Below are positions 23,208-33,088 of a stretch of 35,574 nucleotides of DNA, piece by piece. The notes under the pieces were generated by a model, which worked only from the letters and a program-made list of their open reading frames with translations, did no database searches and was not told the origin of the DNA. This DNA is from an uncultured Hyphomicrobiales bacterium (lineage in GTDB: Bacteria; Pseudomonadota; Alphaproteobacteria; Rhizobiales; Beijerinckiaceae), in the NCBI GenBank assembly GCA_903930675.1, contig CAIYZJ010000033.1, positions 1-35,574 of the forward strand, read 5' to 3'. Position numbers and translations under genes: made by a program. Every line of letters begins with the position of its first letter. The first letter of the stretch is position 1.

Positions 23208-24509
23208 ATGCTTAAATTGACACAGACCCTGACGATTTCCCGCATGGGAGCGCAAGGGGACGGCATTGCCGGCAGTTCCGACAATGACGGATTGACGGGC
23301 GATGTGTTTGTGCCCGGCACGCTGGCGGGCGAAACGGTCGAAGTGACCCGTGACGGCGGACGCGGCGATCTGGTGCGGGTGCTGATCCCCTCGCCGGAGC
23401 GGGTCGAGCCGGTGTGCCACTGGGTTGGCCGCTGCGGCGGTTGCGCCTTGCAGCATTGGCAGCGCGCGCCCTACGAGGACTGGAAACGCCAGCTGGTCAT
23501 CACCACCCTGACGCAAGCCAATATCGAGCCGCATCAATCCCTGCTCGATACCGTGCATCCGACCCTGTCGGCGCATGGCGAAGGGCGCAGACGCGTCACC
23601 TTGCATGCGCGGCGCGAGACAACCGGCTGGCAGGTCGGTTTTATGGAGCGCCGCTCGCACACCATCATTGCGATTGACCATTGCCCCTTGCTGGTTCCCG
23701 CTTTGGCCGATGCGCCGATGCTGGCACAGACGCTGGTGGAAGCACTGGGCGGCGACAAGCCGCTGGATGTGCATCTGACCGCGACGATCAGCGGGCTGGA
23801 TGTCGATATTCGCGGCCATGGTCCGGCGTCCGACGGCAAGCGCCGGGTGCTGGCCGATGTCGCCAGACGCTTGGGACTGGCCCGACTGGCCATTCACGGC
23901 GATGTGATCGTCCAGATCGAAAACGCTTCGGTCGCCATCGGTGTGGCAGAAGTTGTCGCCCCGCCCGGTGCCTTCCTGCAAGCCACCGAGGCGGGCGAAC
24001 AGATGCTGGCCGACAAGGTGCTGGCGGCGGTCGGCAAATCCAAACGGGTGCTGGATCTGTTTGCCGGTGTCGGCACGTTTGCGCTCAGGCTGGCCGAAAA
24101 GGCCACGGTGCATGCCGTCGAGTCCGATGTGAAGGCACTCGCCGCCCTTGATCGCGGCTGGCGCGAGGCCAAGGGCCTGCGCTCGGTCACCAGCGAGGCG
24201 CGCGACCTGTTCCGCCGTCCGCTGATCCCGACCGAATTGACCGCCTATGATGCCGTGGTGTTCGATCCGCCGCGTGCGGGGGCCGAGGCGCAATCGCGCC
24301 AGCTCGCCAAATCGAATGTGGGCCGCATTGTCGCCGTCTCCTGCAACATTGCCAGTTTTGCCCGCGATGCCAAAATCCTGATGGAAGGCGGCTATCGCCT
24401 GCACGATCTCTGGCCGGTCGATCAATTTCTCTATTCACCGCATGTGGAAGTGGTAGGCTTGTTCGAACGGCCACCCGCTGCCAAAAAAGTGCGGCGGCTT
24501 TTGGGATAA
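23208..24509 (+). CDS. RlmD/RumA-like 23S rRNA (uracil-5-)-methyltransferase
   Basis: A 433-residue methyltransferase. The N-terminus is a TRAM-like RNA-binding domain. The iron-sulfur ligands C70, C76, C79 and C159 fit the C-x5-C-x2-C...C pattern. The SAM motif is DLFAGVGTF (283-291), and the catalytic Cys is C379 in VSCNIASFARD. It should form 5-methyluridine in rRNA through a Cys-linked intermediate. Which uridine is modified cannot be told, so I leave the symbol blank. ATG 23208 lies 44 bases after tlyA. Confidence 0.92.
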   Translation: MLKLTQTLTISRMGAQGDGIAGSSDNDGLTGDVFVPGTLAGETVEVTRDGGRGDLVRVLIPSPERVEPVCHWVGRCGGCALQHWQRAPYEDWKRQLVITTLTQANIEPHQSLLDTVHPTLSAHGEGRRRVTLHARRETTGWQVGFMERRSHTIIAIDHCPLLVPALADAPMLAQTLVEALGGDKPLDVHLTATISGLDVDIRGHGPASDGKRRVLADVARRLGLARLAIHGDVIVQIENASVAIGVAEVVAPPGAFLQATEAGEQMLADKVLAAVGKSKRVLDLFAGVGTFALRLAEKATVHAVESDVKALAALDRGWREAKGLRSVTSEARDLFRRPLIPTELTAYDAVVFDPPRAGAEAQSRQLAKSNVGRIVAVSCNIASFARDAKILMEGGYRLHDLWPVDQFLYSPHVEVVGLFERPPAAKKVRRLLG

Positions 24510-24530
24510 TCACGACTCCGGGACTTCACC

Positions 24531-25955
24531 ATGTTGCGTCATGCTCTTTCGACCGATCTGCTCATTGCCGGACTGACTGCCATTGTCGGCGACAAATATG
24601 TGCTGCACCATGCCGATGACAAAGCCCCGTTCGAGGCCGAATGGCGCGGGCTTTACAAAGGCACCGCCCTGCTGGTGGTCAAATCCGGCTCGGTGCAAGA
24701 AGTTGCGGATGTGCTGAAATTCGCGCAGGAGCACCGGTTGAAGATCATCCCTCAAGGCGGCAATACCGGCCTTGTCGGCGGCAATACGCCTGATGAAACC
24801 GGTACGGAAATCGTGCTGTCGCTGGCCCGCCTCAACCGCATCCGCGAGGTCGATGCCCTGTCCGACACCATGACGGTGGAAGCAGGCGTGACCCTGTTGC
24901 GCGCGCAGGAGGCTGCGACAGAGGCCGACCGGCTGTTTCCGCTGTCGCTGGCCTCTGAAGGCACCTGTACGATTGGCGGCAATCTCGGCACCAATGCCGG
25001 CGGCACTGCCGTGCTGGCCTATGGCAATGCGCGTGATCTGGTGTTGGGACTGGAAGTGGTGCTGGCCGATGGCCGGATCCTCAACGGCCTTGGCAAATTG
25101 CGCAAGGACAATACCGGCTATGATCTCAAACATCTGTTTATCGGCTCGGAAGGCACGCTCGGCATTATCACCGCGGCCGTGCTGAAACTGTTTCCCAAAC
25201 CCAACAGTCTGGTCACCGTATTTTGCGGGCTGGAATCCCCCAAACATGCGCTTGATCTGCTGGAACTGGCCAAGCGCAGCGCGGGACAGGCCGTCACCAC
25301 CTTCGAGCTGCTGCCCCGCCTTGCCATTGATATGGTGGTCGACCACATGGCGGGCTGCCGCGATCCGCTCGCCACCCGCTTTGACTGGTATGTGCTGATG
25401 GAACTGTCCTCGGCCTCCGATCCCTATCTCGAAGACCGCGCCCAGAGCCTGCTCGAAGAGGCTCTGGACAAACAGATCATTCTGGATGCGGCGATGGCCA
25501 ATTCGCTCGACCAGCGCAATGATTTCTGGCGGTTGCGCGAAACCCTGCCCGAGGCGCAGGCCTTCAAGGGCGGGTCGATCAAGCATGATGTATCGGTGCC
25601 GGTCTCCTGCGTGCCGGAACTGATCGCGCTGGTCGATGCCGAAGTGATTGCCGCCATGCCGGGGATCCGGCCGATGCCGTTCGGCCATCTCGGTGACGGC
25701 AATCTGCATTACAACCTGACCCAGCCGGTCGGCATGGACAAGCAGGCCTATATGGACCAGCGCGAAGTGATGCACGCCATTGTCTACAAGCATGTGCTGG
25801 CGATGGGCGGTTCGGTGTCGGCCGAACATGGCATCGGGCGGCTAAAAAAGCATTTGCTGCAACAGGTGAAGGATCCGGTCGCATTGGAATTGATGCACAG
25901 CCTCAAGCAGATGCTTGATCCCCACAATATCCTCAATCCGGGGCGGGTGCTGTAA
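24531..25955 (+). CDS. FAD-linked oxidase / D-2-hydroxyacid dehydrogenase-type protein
   Basis: A 474-residue flavoprotein of the FAD_binding_4 plus FAD-oxidase C-terminal type. The FAD-binding loop is PQGGNTGLVGG (about 74-84), with GGTAVLAYGNARDLVLG later. The C-terminal half contains GHLGDGNLHYN and AEHGIGRLKK, the residues that bind the metal in D-lactate and D-2-hydroxyglutarate dehydrogenases. It probably oxidises a D-2-hydroxy acid and passes electrons to a quinone or ETF. Length is usual. It follows the RNA methyltransferase by 21 bases and ends 5 bases from the convergent AIM24-family gene. Confidence 0.88.
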   Translation: MLRHALSTDLLIAGLTAIVGDKYVLHHADDKAPFEAEWRGLYKGTALLVVKSGSVQEVADVLKFAQEHRLKIIPQGGNTGLVGGNTPDETGTEIVLSLARLNRIREVDALSDTMTVEAGVTLLRAQEAATEADRLFPLSLASEGTCTIGGNLGTNAGGTAVLAYGNARDLVLGLEVVLADGRILNGLGKLRKDNTGYDLKHLFIGSEGTLGIITAAVLKLFPKPNSLVTVFCGLESPKHALDLLELAKRSAGQAVTTFELLPRLAIDMVVDHMAGCRDPLATRFDWYVLMELSSASDPYLEDRAQSLLEEALDKQIILDAAMANSLDQRNDFWRLRETLPEAQAFKGGSIKHDVSVPVSCVPELIALVDAEVIAAMPGIRPMPFGHLGDGNLHYNLTQPVGMDKQAYMDQREVMHAIVYKHVLAMGGSVSAEHGIGRLKKHLLQQVKDPVALELMHSLKQMLDPHNILNPGRVL

Positions 25956-25960
25956 GCAGA

Positions 25961-26746
25961 TCAGACCCCTGTTGAATCATCCTTTTTGCCCAGCATGCCA
26001 CCCAAAAGTCCGCCGACCACGCCCGTGGTCACGCCCAAGGCACTGCCCGATGATGACGAAGACGACGTCTCGGACGCCGCGGGCAGATAGCGGGCGATTT
26101 CATTGGCCAGATTCATGATCGGCATGCTTTGCAGCGCGACATGCCCCGGCCCTGTCAGCTTGGCGAGAAACAGCCCCTCGCCGCCGAATACGATATTTTT
26201 AAAGCCGCTGACCATCTGGATATCGAAAGTGATGCTCGGATCCATAATGCCGACATGGCCTGCCTGCACCAAAAGGCTTTCGCCCGCCGCCAGATCGCGC
26301 TCGATCACCTCGCCCGACAGATCGAGAAACACCACGCCCGGTCCCGTGACCTTTTGCAGGATAAACCCCTCGCCGCCGAACAGGCCCGCGCCCAGACGCT
26401 TCTGGAAGGCGATTTCGAGCGTGACCGATTTTTCGGCGCACAGAAATGTCTCCTTGCGGCAGATCAGAGATTGTCCGGCCTGCAACGGGATCGGCATGAT
26501 GGTGCCGGGGAAATGCGGGGCAAAGGCCACATGTCCGGCTTGGCGGGCGGTGAAATGCGTCACAAAAAAACTGCCGCCCGACAGGCTGCGCATCAGGCCC
26601 GACAACAACCCGCCGCCGGTATTGGTATCCATCTCGATTTCGGGCGTCATCCAGCACATGCTGCTGGTCTGGCTGTAGACCGTTTCCCCCGGTTCCAGAT
26701 CGATGTTCAACGTCTGCATAATGGTGCCAGACAGGGAATAACGCAT
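25961..26746 (-). CDS. AIM24/TIGR00266-family protein
   Basis: A 261-residue protein of the AIM24 (DUF124) family, made of a repeated beta-barrel. Segments GGSFFVTHFTA, GGEGFILQKVTGPG and GGEGLFLAKLTGPG are the internal repeats. The last 45 residues are Ser- and Gly-rich (SSSSSSGS...GGLLGGMLGKKDD), a likely flexible tail. Function is unknown; mitochondrial AIM24 members are linked to inner-membrane organisation. ATG 26746 with GGAG at 8 bases is preferred over an upstream TTG. It follows corA on the same strand by 35 bases. Confidence 0.85.
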   Translation of the reverse strand: MRYSLSGTIMQTLNIDLEPGETVYSQTSSMCWMTPEIEMDTNTGGGLLSGLMRSLSGGSFFVTHFTARQAGHVAFAPHFPGTIMPIPLQAGQSLICRKETFLCAEKSVTLEIAFQKRLGAGLFGGEGFILQKVTGPGVVFLDLSGEVIERDLAAGESLLVQAGHVGIMDPSITFDIQMVSGFKNIVFGGEGLFLAKLTGPGHVALQSMPIMNLANEIARYLPAASETSSSSSSGSALGVTTGVVGGLLGGMLGKKDDSTGV

Positions 26747-26781
26747 AACCAATCTCCTCGACGCTCAATTCCAGCCGTGAG

Positions 26782-27780
26782 TCAAAGCCACTTCTTCCAA
26801 CGGAAAAATGCATAAGGGAAAACAGCCGCTCCGACCATCATCAATACCGCCATCGGATAGCCGAAACTCCACTCCAGTTCGGGGATGAATTTGAAATTCA
26901 TCCCGTAAATCGACGCGATCAGTGTGGGCGGCATGAACACCACCGCCATCACCGAAAACAGTTTGATGATGTTGTTTTGTTCGAGATTGACCAGCCCCAA
27001 AGTGGCGTCCAGCAAAAACTGGATTTTATTGTTGAGAAAGCTCGCATGTTCTTCGAGCGAGGTCACATCCCGCAAGGTCGTTTTGACCCGCTCGCGCATC
27101 TCCAGCGGCACCCGCGCCGTGCGGTAACTGGCCGACAGGAACAGCAAGATCCGCTCGACCGACACCAGACTTTCGCGCACTTTGGAAATCAAATCGGCAT
27201 AGCGTCCCAGGGCCCGCAGGGTCGATTGGTAGCCCGCATTGCGCACCGAAGGATCAACCGTATCGGCAAAGACATTGCGCGAGAGCCTGTCGATCTGGGC
27301 ACCGGCGGCCTGCAACACATCGGCCCCTCGATCCATGATGGTTTCGAACAGGCCGGCCATTACCGCTTCGGGTGTGTCACCGCAGCCATTGGGCCGACCG
27401 GCGCGGTTGACGAACATCTGGAATGACAAAGGTTCGACATAACGCACCGTGACCAGCGCCTTGTCGGTCAGAATGAAGGTAATGCCCGCAATATCGGCCA
27501 TCTCGTCGTCAACATGATAGAACAGCCGCGCACTCATATAGCGCGCCACGCCCTCGCTGTAGAGGGTCTCGGACGGTTCGATATCGCTCATTTCCTCGCG
27601 CGTCGGAATCGAGACAGAGAGGAATTGCTCGACCTTGCGGTCTTCCTCGCGGGTCGGCTCGATCAGATCGATCCACAAAGCATGGGGAGGAATGGGTTCG
27701 GCAAAAGGCAGCACCCGCCGTTCGAGCTGGCCGATGCCGTCTTTGAGTGTATCGGGCACATGCGTCGCCACCATCAACAT
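26782..27780 (-). CDS. corA: CorA-family divalent metal transporter
   Basis: A 332-residue membrane protein. A long acidic cytoplasmic N-terminal domain and coiled region is followed by two C-terminal membrane segments. Between the regions is the invariant YGMN motif (G293-M294-N295), diagnostic of CorA pentamers that carry Mg2+ and sometimes Co2+ or Ni2+. The C-terminus is basic (RWKKWL), facing the cytoplasm. ATG 27780 is preceded by GAAGG at 8 bases; a GTG at 27789 is possible. A Mg-import role is known for the family; the exact ion is inferred. Confidence 0.93.
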   Translation of the reverse strand: MLMVATHVPDTLKDGIGQLERRVLPFAEPIPPHALWIDLIEPTREEDRKVEQFLSVSIPTREEMSDIEPSETLYSEGVARYMSARLFYHVDDEMADIAGITFILTDKALVTVRYVEPLSFQMFVNRAGRPNGCGDTPEAVMAGLFETIMDRGADVLQAAGAQIDRLSRNVFADTVDPSVRNAGYQSTLRALGRYADLISKVRESLVSVERILLFLSASYRTARVPLEMRERVKTTLRDVTSLEEHASFLNNKIQFLLDATLGLVNLEQNNIIKLFSVMAVVFMPPTLIASIYGMNFKFIPELEWSFGYPMAVLMMVGAAVFPYAFFRWKKWL

Positions 27781-27869
27781 GCAAAGCACCTTCTGTCAGA
27801 ATCAGGTCGCCGATCGTGGACCATCGGTCATTCCGGCACAAGCCGCTGACGCTTGTTAGAAGCGGATAG

Positions 27870-29639
27870 TCAGCCTGACAGCAAGCAAGCCGAGGCCGCA
27901 TCCAGACTGTCGGCCCCTTCCACCACGCATTCGCCGAGGCCGGGCGCATCGGTGGCGATCTGTTCGGCAAAGAAACGGGCCAGCGCGATCTGCGCCTCCT
28001 GCCCCTCGCCGTCCGCGATCAATCCCGCTTGCGCCAAAGCCACCGCCCCTTGGGTGATCCCGAACAGGCGCAGATAGGGGGTTGCACCCGCCAGAGCCCT
28101 GGAGGGATCAGCCCCGGCCACCGACAGCACGAAATCCGTCGCAGCAGTCAATGCCTGATGGGCTGCGCGCAGCCGCAGGGCCGTTTTGCCGAAAGCGGGC
28201 GAATTGCGGGCTTCGACATCGGCAATCACCCGCGCCATATCCGCCAATTGGGCGCGCACGGTATCGCCCCCGTTGAGCGGCACTTTGCGCATGACCAGAT
28301 CAATCGCCTGAATGCCGTTGGTGCCTTCGTAAATGGCGGCAATGCGGGCATCGCGCCAATGCTGGGCTGCGCCGGTCTCCTCGACAAAGCCCATGCCGCC
28401 ATGGATCTGGACGCCGAGCGAGGCCATCTCGATGCCGATATCGGTCGAATAGGCTTTGGCAATCGGGGTCAGCAGAGCGGCGCGGTCATTGGCCACCTTG
28501 CGGTCCGCCTCTGTCGCACCGCGATGGGCACGGTCGAGCGCTTCTGCGGTCATGAAACAGATCAGGCGGCTGGCTTGGGTTTGCGCGCGCATTTGCAACA
28601 GCATGCGGCGGATATCGGGATGCATGATGATCGGGCTCATCGCCTCCTCGCGCCACTCTTTGGTGCGCCCCTGCCGCCGGTCGCGCGCATAGGCCAGCGC
28701 GCCCTGATAGGCCCTGTCGGCAATGCCGACGCCTTCGATCCCCACCGCCAGACGGGCCGAATTCATCATCGTGAACATGCAGGCCAGACCGCGGTTTTCC
28801 CCGCCGATCAGATAGCCGGTCGCCCCGCCTGTGTCGCCGAAAATCATGGTGCAGGTCGGCGAGGCATGGATGCCGAGCTTGTGCTCGATGCTGTGGCAAT
28901 ACAGATCATTGGCCGCACCCAAAGATCCGTCGGCATTGACCAGATATTTGGGGACCAGAAACAGCGAAATCCCGCGCGTTCCCGATGGTGCATCCGGCAA
29001 ACGCGCCAGCACCATGTGCAGGATATTGTCGGTAAAATCATGCTCGCCATAGGTGATGAAAATCTTCTGGCCGTAAATCCTGTACGTGCCGTCGCCCGCC
29101 GGTTCGGCGCGGGCGCGCAAGGCATTGAGATCGGATCCGGCTTGCGGCTCGGTCAGGTTCATCGTGCCCATCCATTGGCCCGACACCAGCTTTTCGAGAA
29201 AATTCTGTTTGAGAAAATCAGACCCGTGCGATTGCAGGGCTTCGATGGCTCCGGCGGTCAGCAACGGGCCAAGCGCGAAAGCCATCGAAGCGGCCGTCCA
29301 CATTTCGCCACAGGCTGATTGCAGCATGTGCGGCAGACCCTGCCCGCCGAATTCGGGATCGGCCATCAAGCCGTTCCAGCCAGCCCCTGCCCAATCCTGA
29401 TAGGTCTCTTTCCAGCCCGCTGGCATGGTGACGCGTCCGTCTTTCAGCACCGCACCCTGCTGGTCGCCGATCCGGTTGAGCGGGGCGATCCGGTCGGTGG
29501 CGAATTTGCCCGCCTCTTCCAGAATCGCATCGGCAAGGCCTTCGTCCATTTCAGGCAGCAGCCCGTCTTCCGCCAGCCTGTCAAAGCCTGCCACGCGCAA
29601 AGCCAGCCTGATCTCGTCAACCGGTGCCTGATAGTGCAT
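27870..29639 (-). CDS. Acyl-CoA dehydrogenase (long C-terminal, DmdC-like type)
   Basis: A 589-residue flavoprotein, longer than ordinary acyl-CoA dehydrogenases (about 380-400) because of an extra C-terminal region, the class that includes 3-methylmercaptopropionyl-CoA dehydrogenase DmdC. Segments NLTEPQAGSDL, GQKIFITYGEHD and GATGYLIGGENRGLACMF fit the substrate and FAD sites, and IYEGTNGIQ lies near the catalytic region. The substrate cannot be decided: it could be a fatty acyl-CoA or a DMSP-derived acyl-CoA. ATG 29639 with GGGAGAGG upstream is preferred over longer frames. It is divergent from the Sua5 gene. Confidence 0.85.
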   Translation of the reverse strand: MHYQAPVDEIRLALRVAGFDRLAEDGLLPEMDEGLADAILEEAGKFATDRIAPLNRIGDQQGAVLKDGRVTMPAGWKETYQDWAGAGWNGLMADPEFGGQGLPHMLQSACGEMWTAASMAFALGPLLTAGAIEALQSHGSDFLKQNFLEKLVSGQWMGTMNLTEPQAGSDLNALRARAEPAGDGTYRIYGQKIFITYGEHDFTDNILHMVLARLPDAPSGTRGISLFLVPKYLVNADGSLGAANDLYCHSIEHKLGIHASPTCTMIFGDTGGATGYLIGGENRGLACMFTMMNSARLAVGIEGVGIADRAYQGALAYARDRRQGRTKEWREEAMSPIIMHPDIRRMLLQMRAQTQASRLICFMTAEALDRAHRGATEADRKVANDRAALLTPIAKAYSTDIGIEMASLGVQIHGGMGFVEETGAAQHWRDARIAAIYEGTNGIQAIDLVMRKVPLNGGDTVRAQLADMARVIADVEARNSPAFGKTALRLRAAHQALTAATDFVLSVAGADPSRALAGATPYLRLFGITQGAVALAQAGLIADGEGQEAQIALARFFAEQIATDAPGLGECVVEGADSLDAASACLLSG

Positions 29640-29762
29640 TGTCGCCTCTCCCTGATACGCCGCGCTTCTTGAGGGGTTTACAGCCGAGCTTAATCCTTGC
29701 TCTGATGATAGACCAAGCCTAAAGCAGCGCGTAAGCAATTTTGTCAAACGGACCTGACCATA

Positions 29763-30794
29763 GTGGACATAAACCAGACTTCAGCCAATCCTGACCTTGG
29801 TGGCATACACCCCTATCGGGATACCGTGCGGATTGTCCCTGATTCCGCCGGTCTCGAACGCGCGGGCGCCTTGTTGCGCTCAGGCGGGCTTGTCGGTTTT
29901 CCGACCGAGACCGTCTATGGTTTGGGCGCGGATGCCACCCAGGCCACGGCCATTGCCGCGCTCTATGCCGCCAAAGGCCGCCCGCAATTCAACCCGCTGA
30001 TTGCCCATATCGCCACGCTTGCTCAGGCCAGAGCCGAAGGCATTTTCAACGCCACGGCGCTCAAACTGGCCGAACGCTTCTGGCCCGGCCCGCTGACGCT
30101 GGTTGTGCCGCGCCAACCGGATGGAACAGTCTGCGATCTCGCCTGTGCCGGTCTTGCCAGCATCGGCCTGCGGCTGCCCTCGCACCCGATTGCCCGCTAC
30201 CTGATCGCAAAAGCCGGACGGCCGATTGCCGCGCCCTCGGCCAACCGCTCGGGCCACATCAGCCCGACCACGCCCGACCATGTCTGGGATGACCTCAACA
30301 CCCGCATCGACGCCGTGCTCGAAGGCTATGCCAGTCCGGTCGGGGTCGAATCCACCATCATCGCCTGTCTGGAGGACCGGCCCGTCATCCTGCGCCACGG
30401 CGGCATCACACGGGAAATGATTGCCGACTGTCTGGGCCACCCGATTGCCGAACCCGATCACACAGGCAACAGCAACAAGCCGCTGGCCCCCGGCATGCTC
30501 GACTCCCATTACGCCCCCAATGCCAAAGTGCGGCTTGAGGCTCAAAGCGTCGGCATGGGCGAAGCCGTATTGCTGTTGGGCCCCGACAAGCCCGCCGGAA
30601 TGGACGAGACGACGCCCCGCCTCAATCTCAGCCCGCGCGGCGATCTGACCGAGGCGGCGGCCAATCTCTATGCCTATCTGCGCCGTCTCGACCGGCCCGA
30701 CATCTCCGGCATCGCCGTGATGCCGATCCCCGACCATGATCTGGGAGCCGCCATCAATGACCGCTTGCGCCGCGCCGCCGCACCGCGGCCATAA
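29763..30794 (+). CDS. L-threonylcarbamoyladenylate synthase (Sua5/TsaC family)
   Basis: A 343-residue protein. The N-terminal YrdC domain has GFPTETVYGLGADA and AAKGRPQFNPLIAH, the ATP and threonine pocket, and later APSANRSGHISPTT. The C-terminal Sua5 domain follows a linker with PLAPGMLDSHYAPNAK. It makes threonylcarbamoyl-AMP for the t6A37 modification of tRNAs that read ANN codons. The start is unsure: GTG 29763 has no ribosome site; GTG 29826 (VRIVPDSAG) would still keep the whole domain and resembles usual N-termini. Confidence 0.92.
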   Translation: MDINQTSANPDLGGIHPYRDTVRIVPDSAGLERAGALLRSGGLVGFPTETVYGLGADATQATAIAALYAAKGRPQFNPLIAHIATLAQARAEGIFNATALKLAERFWPGPLTLVVPRQPDGTVCDLACAGLASIGLRLPSHPIARYLIAKAGRPIAAPSANRSGHISPTTPDHVWDDLNTRIDAVLEGYASPVGVESTIIACLEDRPVILRHGGITREMIADCLGHPIAEPDHTGNSNKPLAPGMLDSHYAPNAKVRLEAQSVGMGEAVLLLGPDKPAGMDETTPRLNLSPRGDLTEAAANLYAYLRRLDRPDISGIAVMPIPDHDLGAAINDRLRRAAAPRP

Positions 30795-30834
30795 GACACG
30801 AGTGAACGGTTTTCAAAGGTCGGGGCGCGGCCGA

Positions 30835-31821
30835 TCAGCCGATCTCGACCACCACGCGCCCGCGCACCGTGCCATCGAGAATGGAACGGGCGGTATCGAG
30901 CACATCGGCAAAGGCCACATGGGTGGTCATGGCAGCCAGTTTGGCGCGGTCGAGATCGGCCGACAACCGCCGCCACGCCTCGCGCCGCTTGGCGACAGGA
31001 CACATCACGCTGTCGATGCCCAACAAAGCGACACCGCGCAAAATGAAAGGCGCAACCGAGGCGGGCAAATCCATGCCCTGCGCCAGTCCGCACGCCGCCA
31101 CAGCCCCGTGATAGCGGGTCTGGGCAATCAGATTGGCCAGCGTATGCGAGCCGACTGAATCCACCGCCGCCGCCCAACGCTCCTTGCCCAAAGCGCGGCC
31201 GGGTGCGGACAGCTCGGCGCGGTCGATAATCTCGACGGCACCGAGATTTTTGATATAATCGGCTTCGCCGGTCCGTCCGGTCGAGGCAATCACATGCCAG
31301 CCGAGCTTGGCCAGCAGCGTTATCGCCACCGAGCCGACACCGCCCGCAGCCCCCGTCACCACCACGGGACCATCCGCAGGGGTCAACCCGTGCTTTTCCA
31401 GTGCCATCACGGCCAGCATGGCGGTATAGCCTGCCGTACCGATGGCCATGCATTCGGCCGCACTCAAGCCCTCGGGCTTGGGCAGCAGCCATTGCGCTTT
31501 CACGCGGGCGCGCTCCGAATAGGCGCCCAGATGGGTTTCACCGACGCCCCAGCCATTCAGGATCACCTGATCACCCGCCTTGTAATCGGGCGATGCGGAG
31601 TCGATCACCGTTCCGGCAAAGTCGATCCCCGGAATCATCGGGAACCGCCGCACCACCGGAGATTGTCCGGTCACGGCCAGACCGTCCTTGTAATTGACGG
31701 TGGAATGGCTGATGCGCACCGTCACATCGCCATCCATCAAGAACCCGTCATCGACCTGCCGGAAGCCGATGCTTTGACCCGCCTCGGTCTTGTCAATGAC
31801 TACCGCTTTGAATGTCGACAT
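30835..31821 (-). CDS. acuI: Acrylyl-CoA reductase (NADPH), AcuI/YhdH family
   Basis: A 328-residue medium-chain dehydrogenase/reductase. The cofactor motif is GAAGGVGS (157-164), with IPGIDFAGTV (63-72) earlier, both typical of AcuI/YhdH. The classical zinc-binding Cys are not needed in this group. It reduces acrylyl-CoA to propionyl-CoA and so helps remove toxic acrylate from DMSP, propionate or 3-hydroxypropionate routes. ATG 31821 has GAGGAG at 7 bases. It follows the MFS gene by 19 bases on the same strand, so the two probably form an operon. Confidence 0.9.
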   Translation of the reverse strand: MSTFKAVVIDKTEAGQSIGFRQVDDGFLMDGDVTVRISHSTVNYKDGLAVTGQSPVVRRFPMIPGIDFAGTVIDSASPDYKAGDQVILNGWGVGETHLGAYSERARVKAQWLLPKPEGLSAAECMAIGTAGYTAMLAVMALEKHGLTPADGPVVVTGAAGGVGSVAITLLAKLGWHVIASTGRTGEADYIKNLGAVEIIDRAELSAPGRALGKERWAAAVDSVGSHTLANLIAQTRYHGAVAACGLAQGMDLPASVAPFILRGVALLGIDSVMCPVAKRREAWRRLSADLDRAKLAAMTTHVAFADVLDTARSILDGTVRGRVVVEIG

Positions 31822-31840
31822 CTGTGCGCTCCTCGCTGGT

Positions 31841-33088
31841 TCAGGCGTTGGCGGTAGCGGGCCGGACCACTGCCGTTTCGCTGATCGGCAGATTGATCAG
31901 CGCCGAGATGATCCCCAGGGCAATCGACAGCCACCAGACGACAATATAGGAGCCCGTCATCTCGTAAAGCGAACCGCCGAGATAGACGCCCAGAAAGCCG
32001 CCGAGCTGGTGCGAGAAGAAGGCAAAGCCGTACAGCATCGCCATATAGCGCGGGCCGAACATCAAGATCACCAGACCCGATGTCGGCGGCACCGTCGACA
32101 GCCACAACAGGCCGATCGCCACGCCGAATATCAGCGCATTGGCGGGCGAGGCAGGGGCCAGAATGAAATAGAGAATGGCTATCGACCGTCCGAAATAGAT
32201 CCAGGCCAGCAAATAGCGCTTGGGCACGCGCGAGGAATAATAGCCCGACATCAACGAGCCGACCGCATTCGCCAGCCCGATCAAAGCCAGCGTCCAGCCC
32301 CCGACCCAGGCAGGCATGCCCAGATCATTGAGATAGGCAGGCATATGCGCGGTGATGAAAGCCAGCTGGAAGCCGCAGGTGAAAAAGCCCAGCACCAGCA
32401 GCACATAACTTTTATGCCGGAAGGCTTCGGACAAAGCCTGCGAGATCGATTGTTTGGGGATCGAACTTGCCGCTTCCTGGCTCAAGGCGCGGGTAGCCAG
32501 CGGGATCGACAACGGCAGCACAAGCATCAGGGTCAGGCCGAACAGGATTGCGGTTTCCTGCCAGCCGACAGAATCAATCAGTGCACTGGCAATCGGGGGA
32601 AACAGGAATTGTCCGAACGAGCCTGCCGCCGTGCCCGCGCCAAACGCAATACCGCGCCACTGTTCGGGCAGGACTTTGCCGAAAGCCGCCAGAACCACGT
32701 TGAACGAGCAGCCCGCCAGACCGAAGCCGATCAGCCCGCCTGTTGCCACCGTCAGGCTGGTCGGCGTGTCGGCATAGGCCATCATCACCTGCCCCAAGCC
32801 ATAGAGCAAAGCCCCGACACACAGCACCCGCGTGGTACCGAAGCGGTCGGCCATTGCGCCCGCAAAAGGCTGGCCCACACCCCACAGCAAATTCTGGATC
32901 GCCACCGAGAAGGAGAACACCTCGCGGCCCCAGCCATTGCCGGTCGACATCGGAATCTGGAACAGGCCGATCGCGGAGCGTGGCCCGAAGGTCACCATGC
33001 CGATCAGGCAACCCGCAGCCAGAATCAGCAAGGGGGCATAGGTCCGCACGGATGTGCTTTGGTTCTCGCCGCTTTGCGCTTGTGCCAT
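31841..33088 (-). CDS. MFS transporter
   Basis: A 415-residue protein with 12 predicted membrane segments. Loop 2-3 has GAMADRFGTTRV, the major-facilitator signature, repeated weakly in the second half. It resembles monocarboxylate or oxalate/formate-type antiporters more than drug pumps. The substrate is not proven. ATG 33088 follows AGGAAA by about 9 bases. Its place directly before acuI suggests a role with short organic acids, such as acrylate, propionate or related compounds. This is inference. Confidence 0.85.
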   Translation of the reverse strand: MAQAQSGENQSTSVRTYAPLLILAAGCLIGMVTFGPRSAIGLFQIPMSTGNGWGREVFSFSVAIQNLLWGVGQPFAGAMADRFGTTRVLCVGALLYGLGQVMMAYADTPTSLTVATGGLIGFGLAGCSFNVVLAAFGKVLPEQWRGIAFGAGTAAGSFGQFLFPPIASALIDSVGWQETAILFGLTLMLVLPLSIPLATRALSQEAASSIPKQSISQALSEAFRHKSYVLLVLGFFTCGFQLAFITAHMPAYLNDLGMPAWVGGWTLALIGLANAVGSLMSGYYSSRVPKRYLLAWIYFGRSIAILYFILAPASPANALIFGVAIGLLWLSTVPPTSGLVILMFGPRYMAMLYGFAFFSHQLGGFLGVYLGGSLYEMTGSYIVVWWLSIALGIISALINLPISETAVVRPATANA

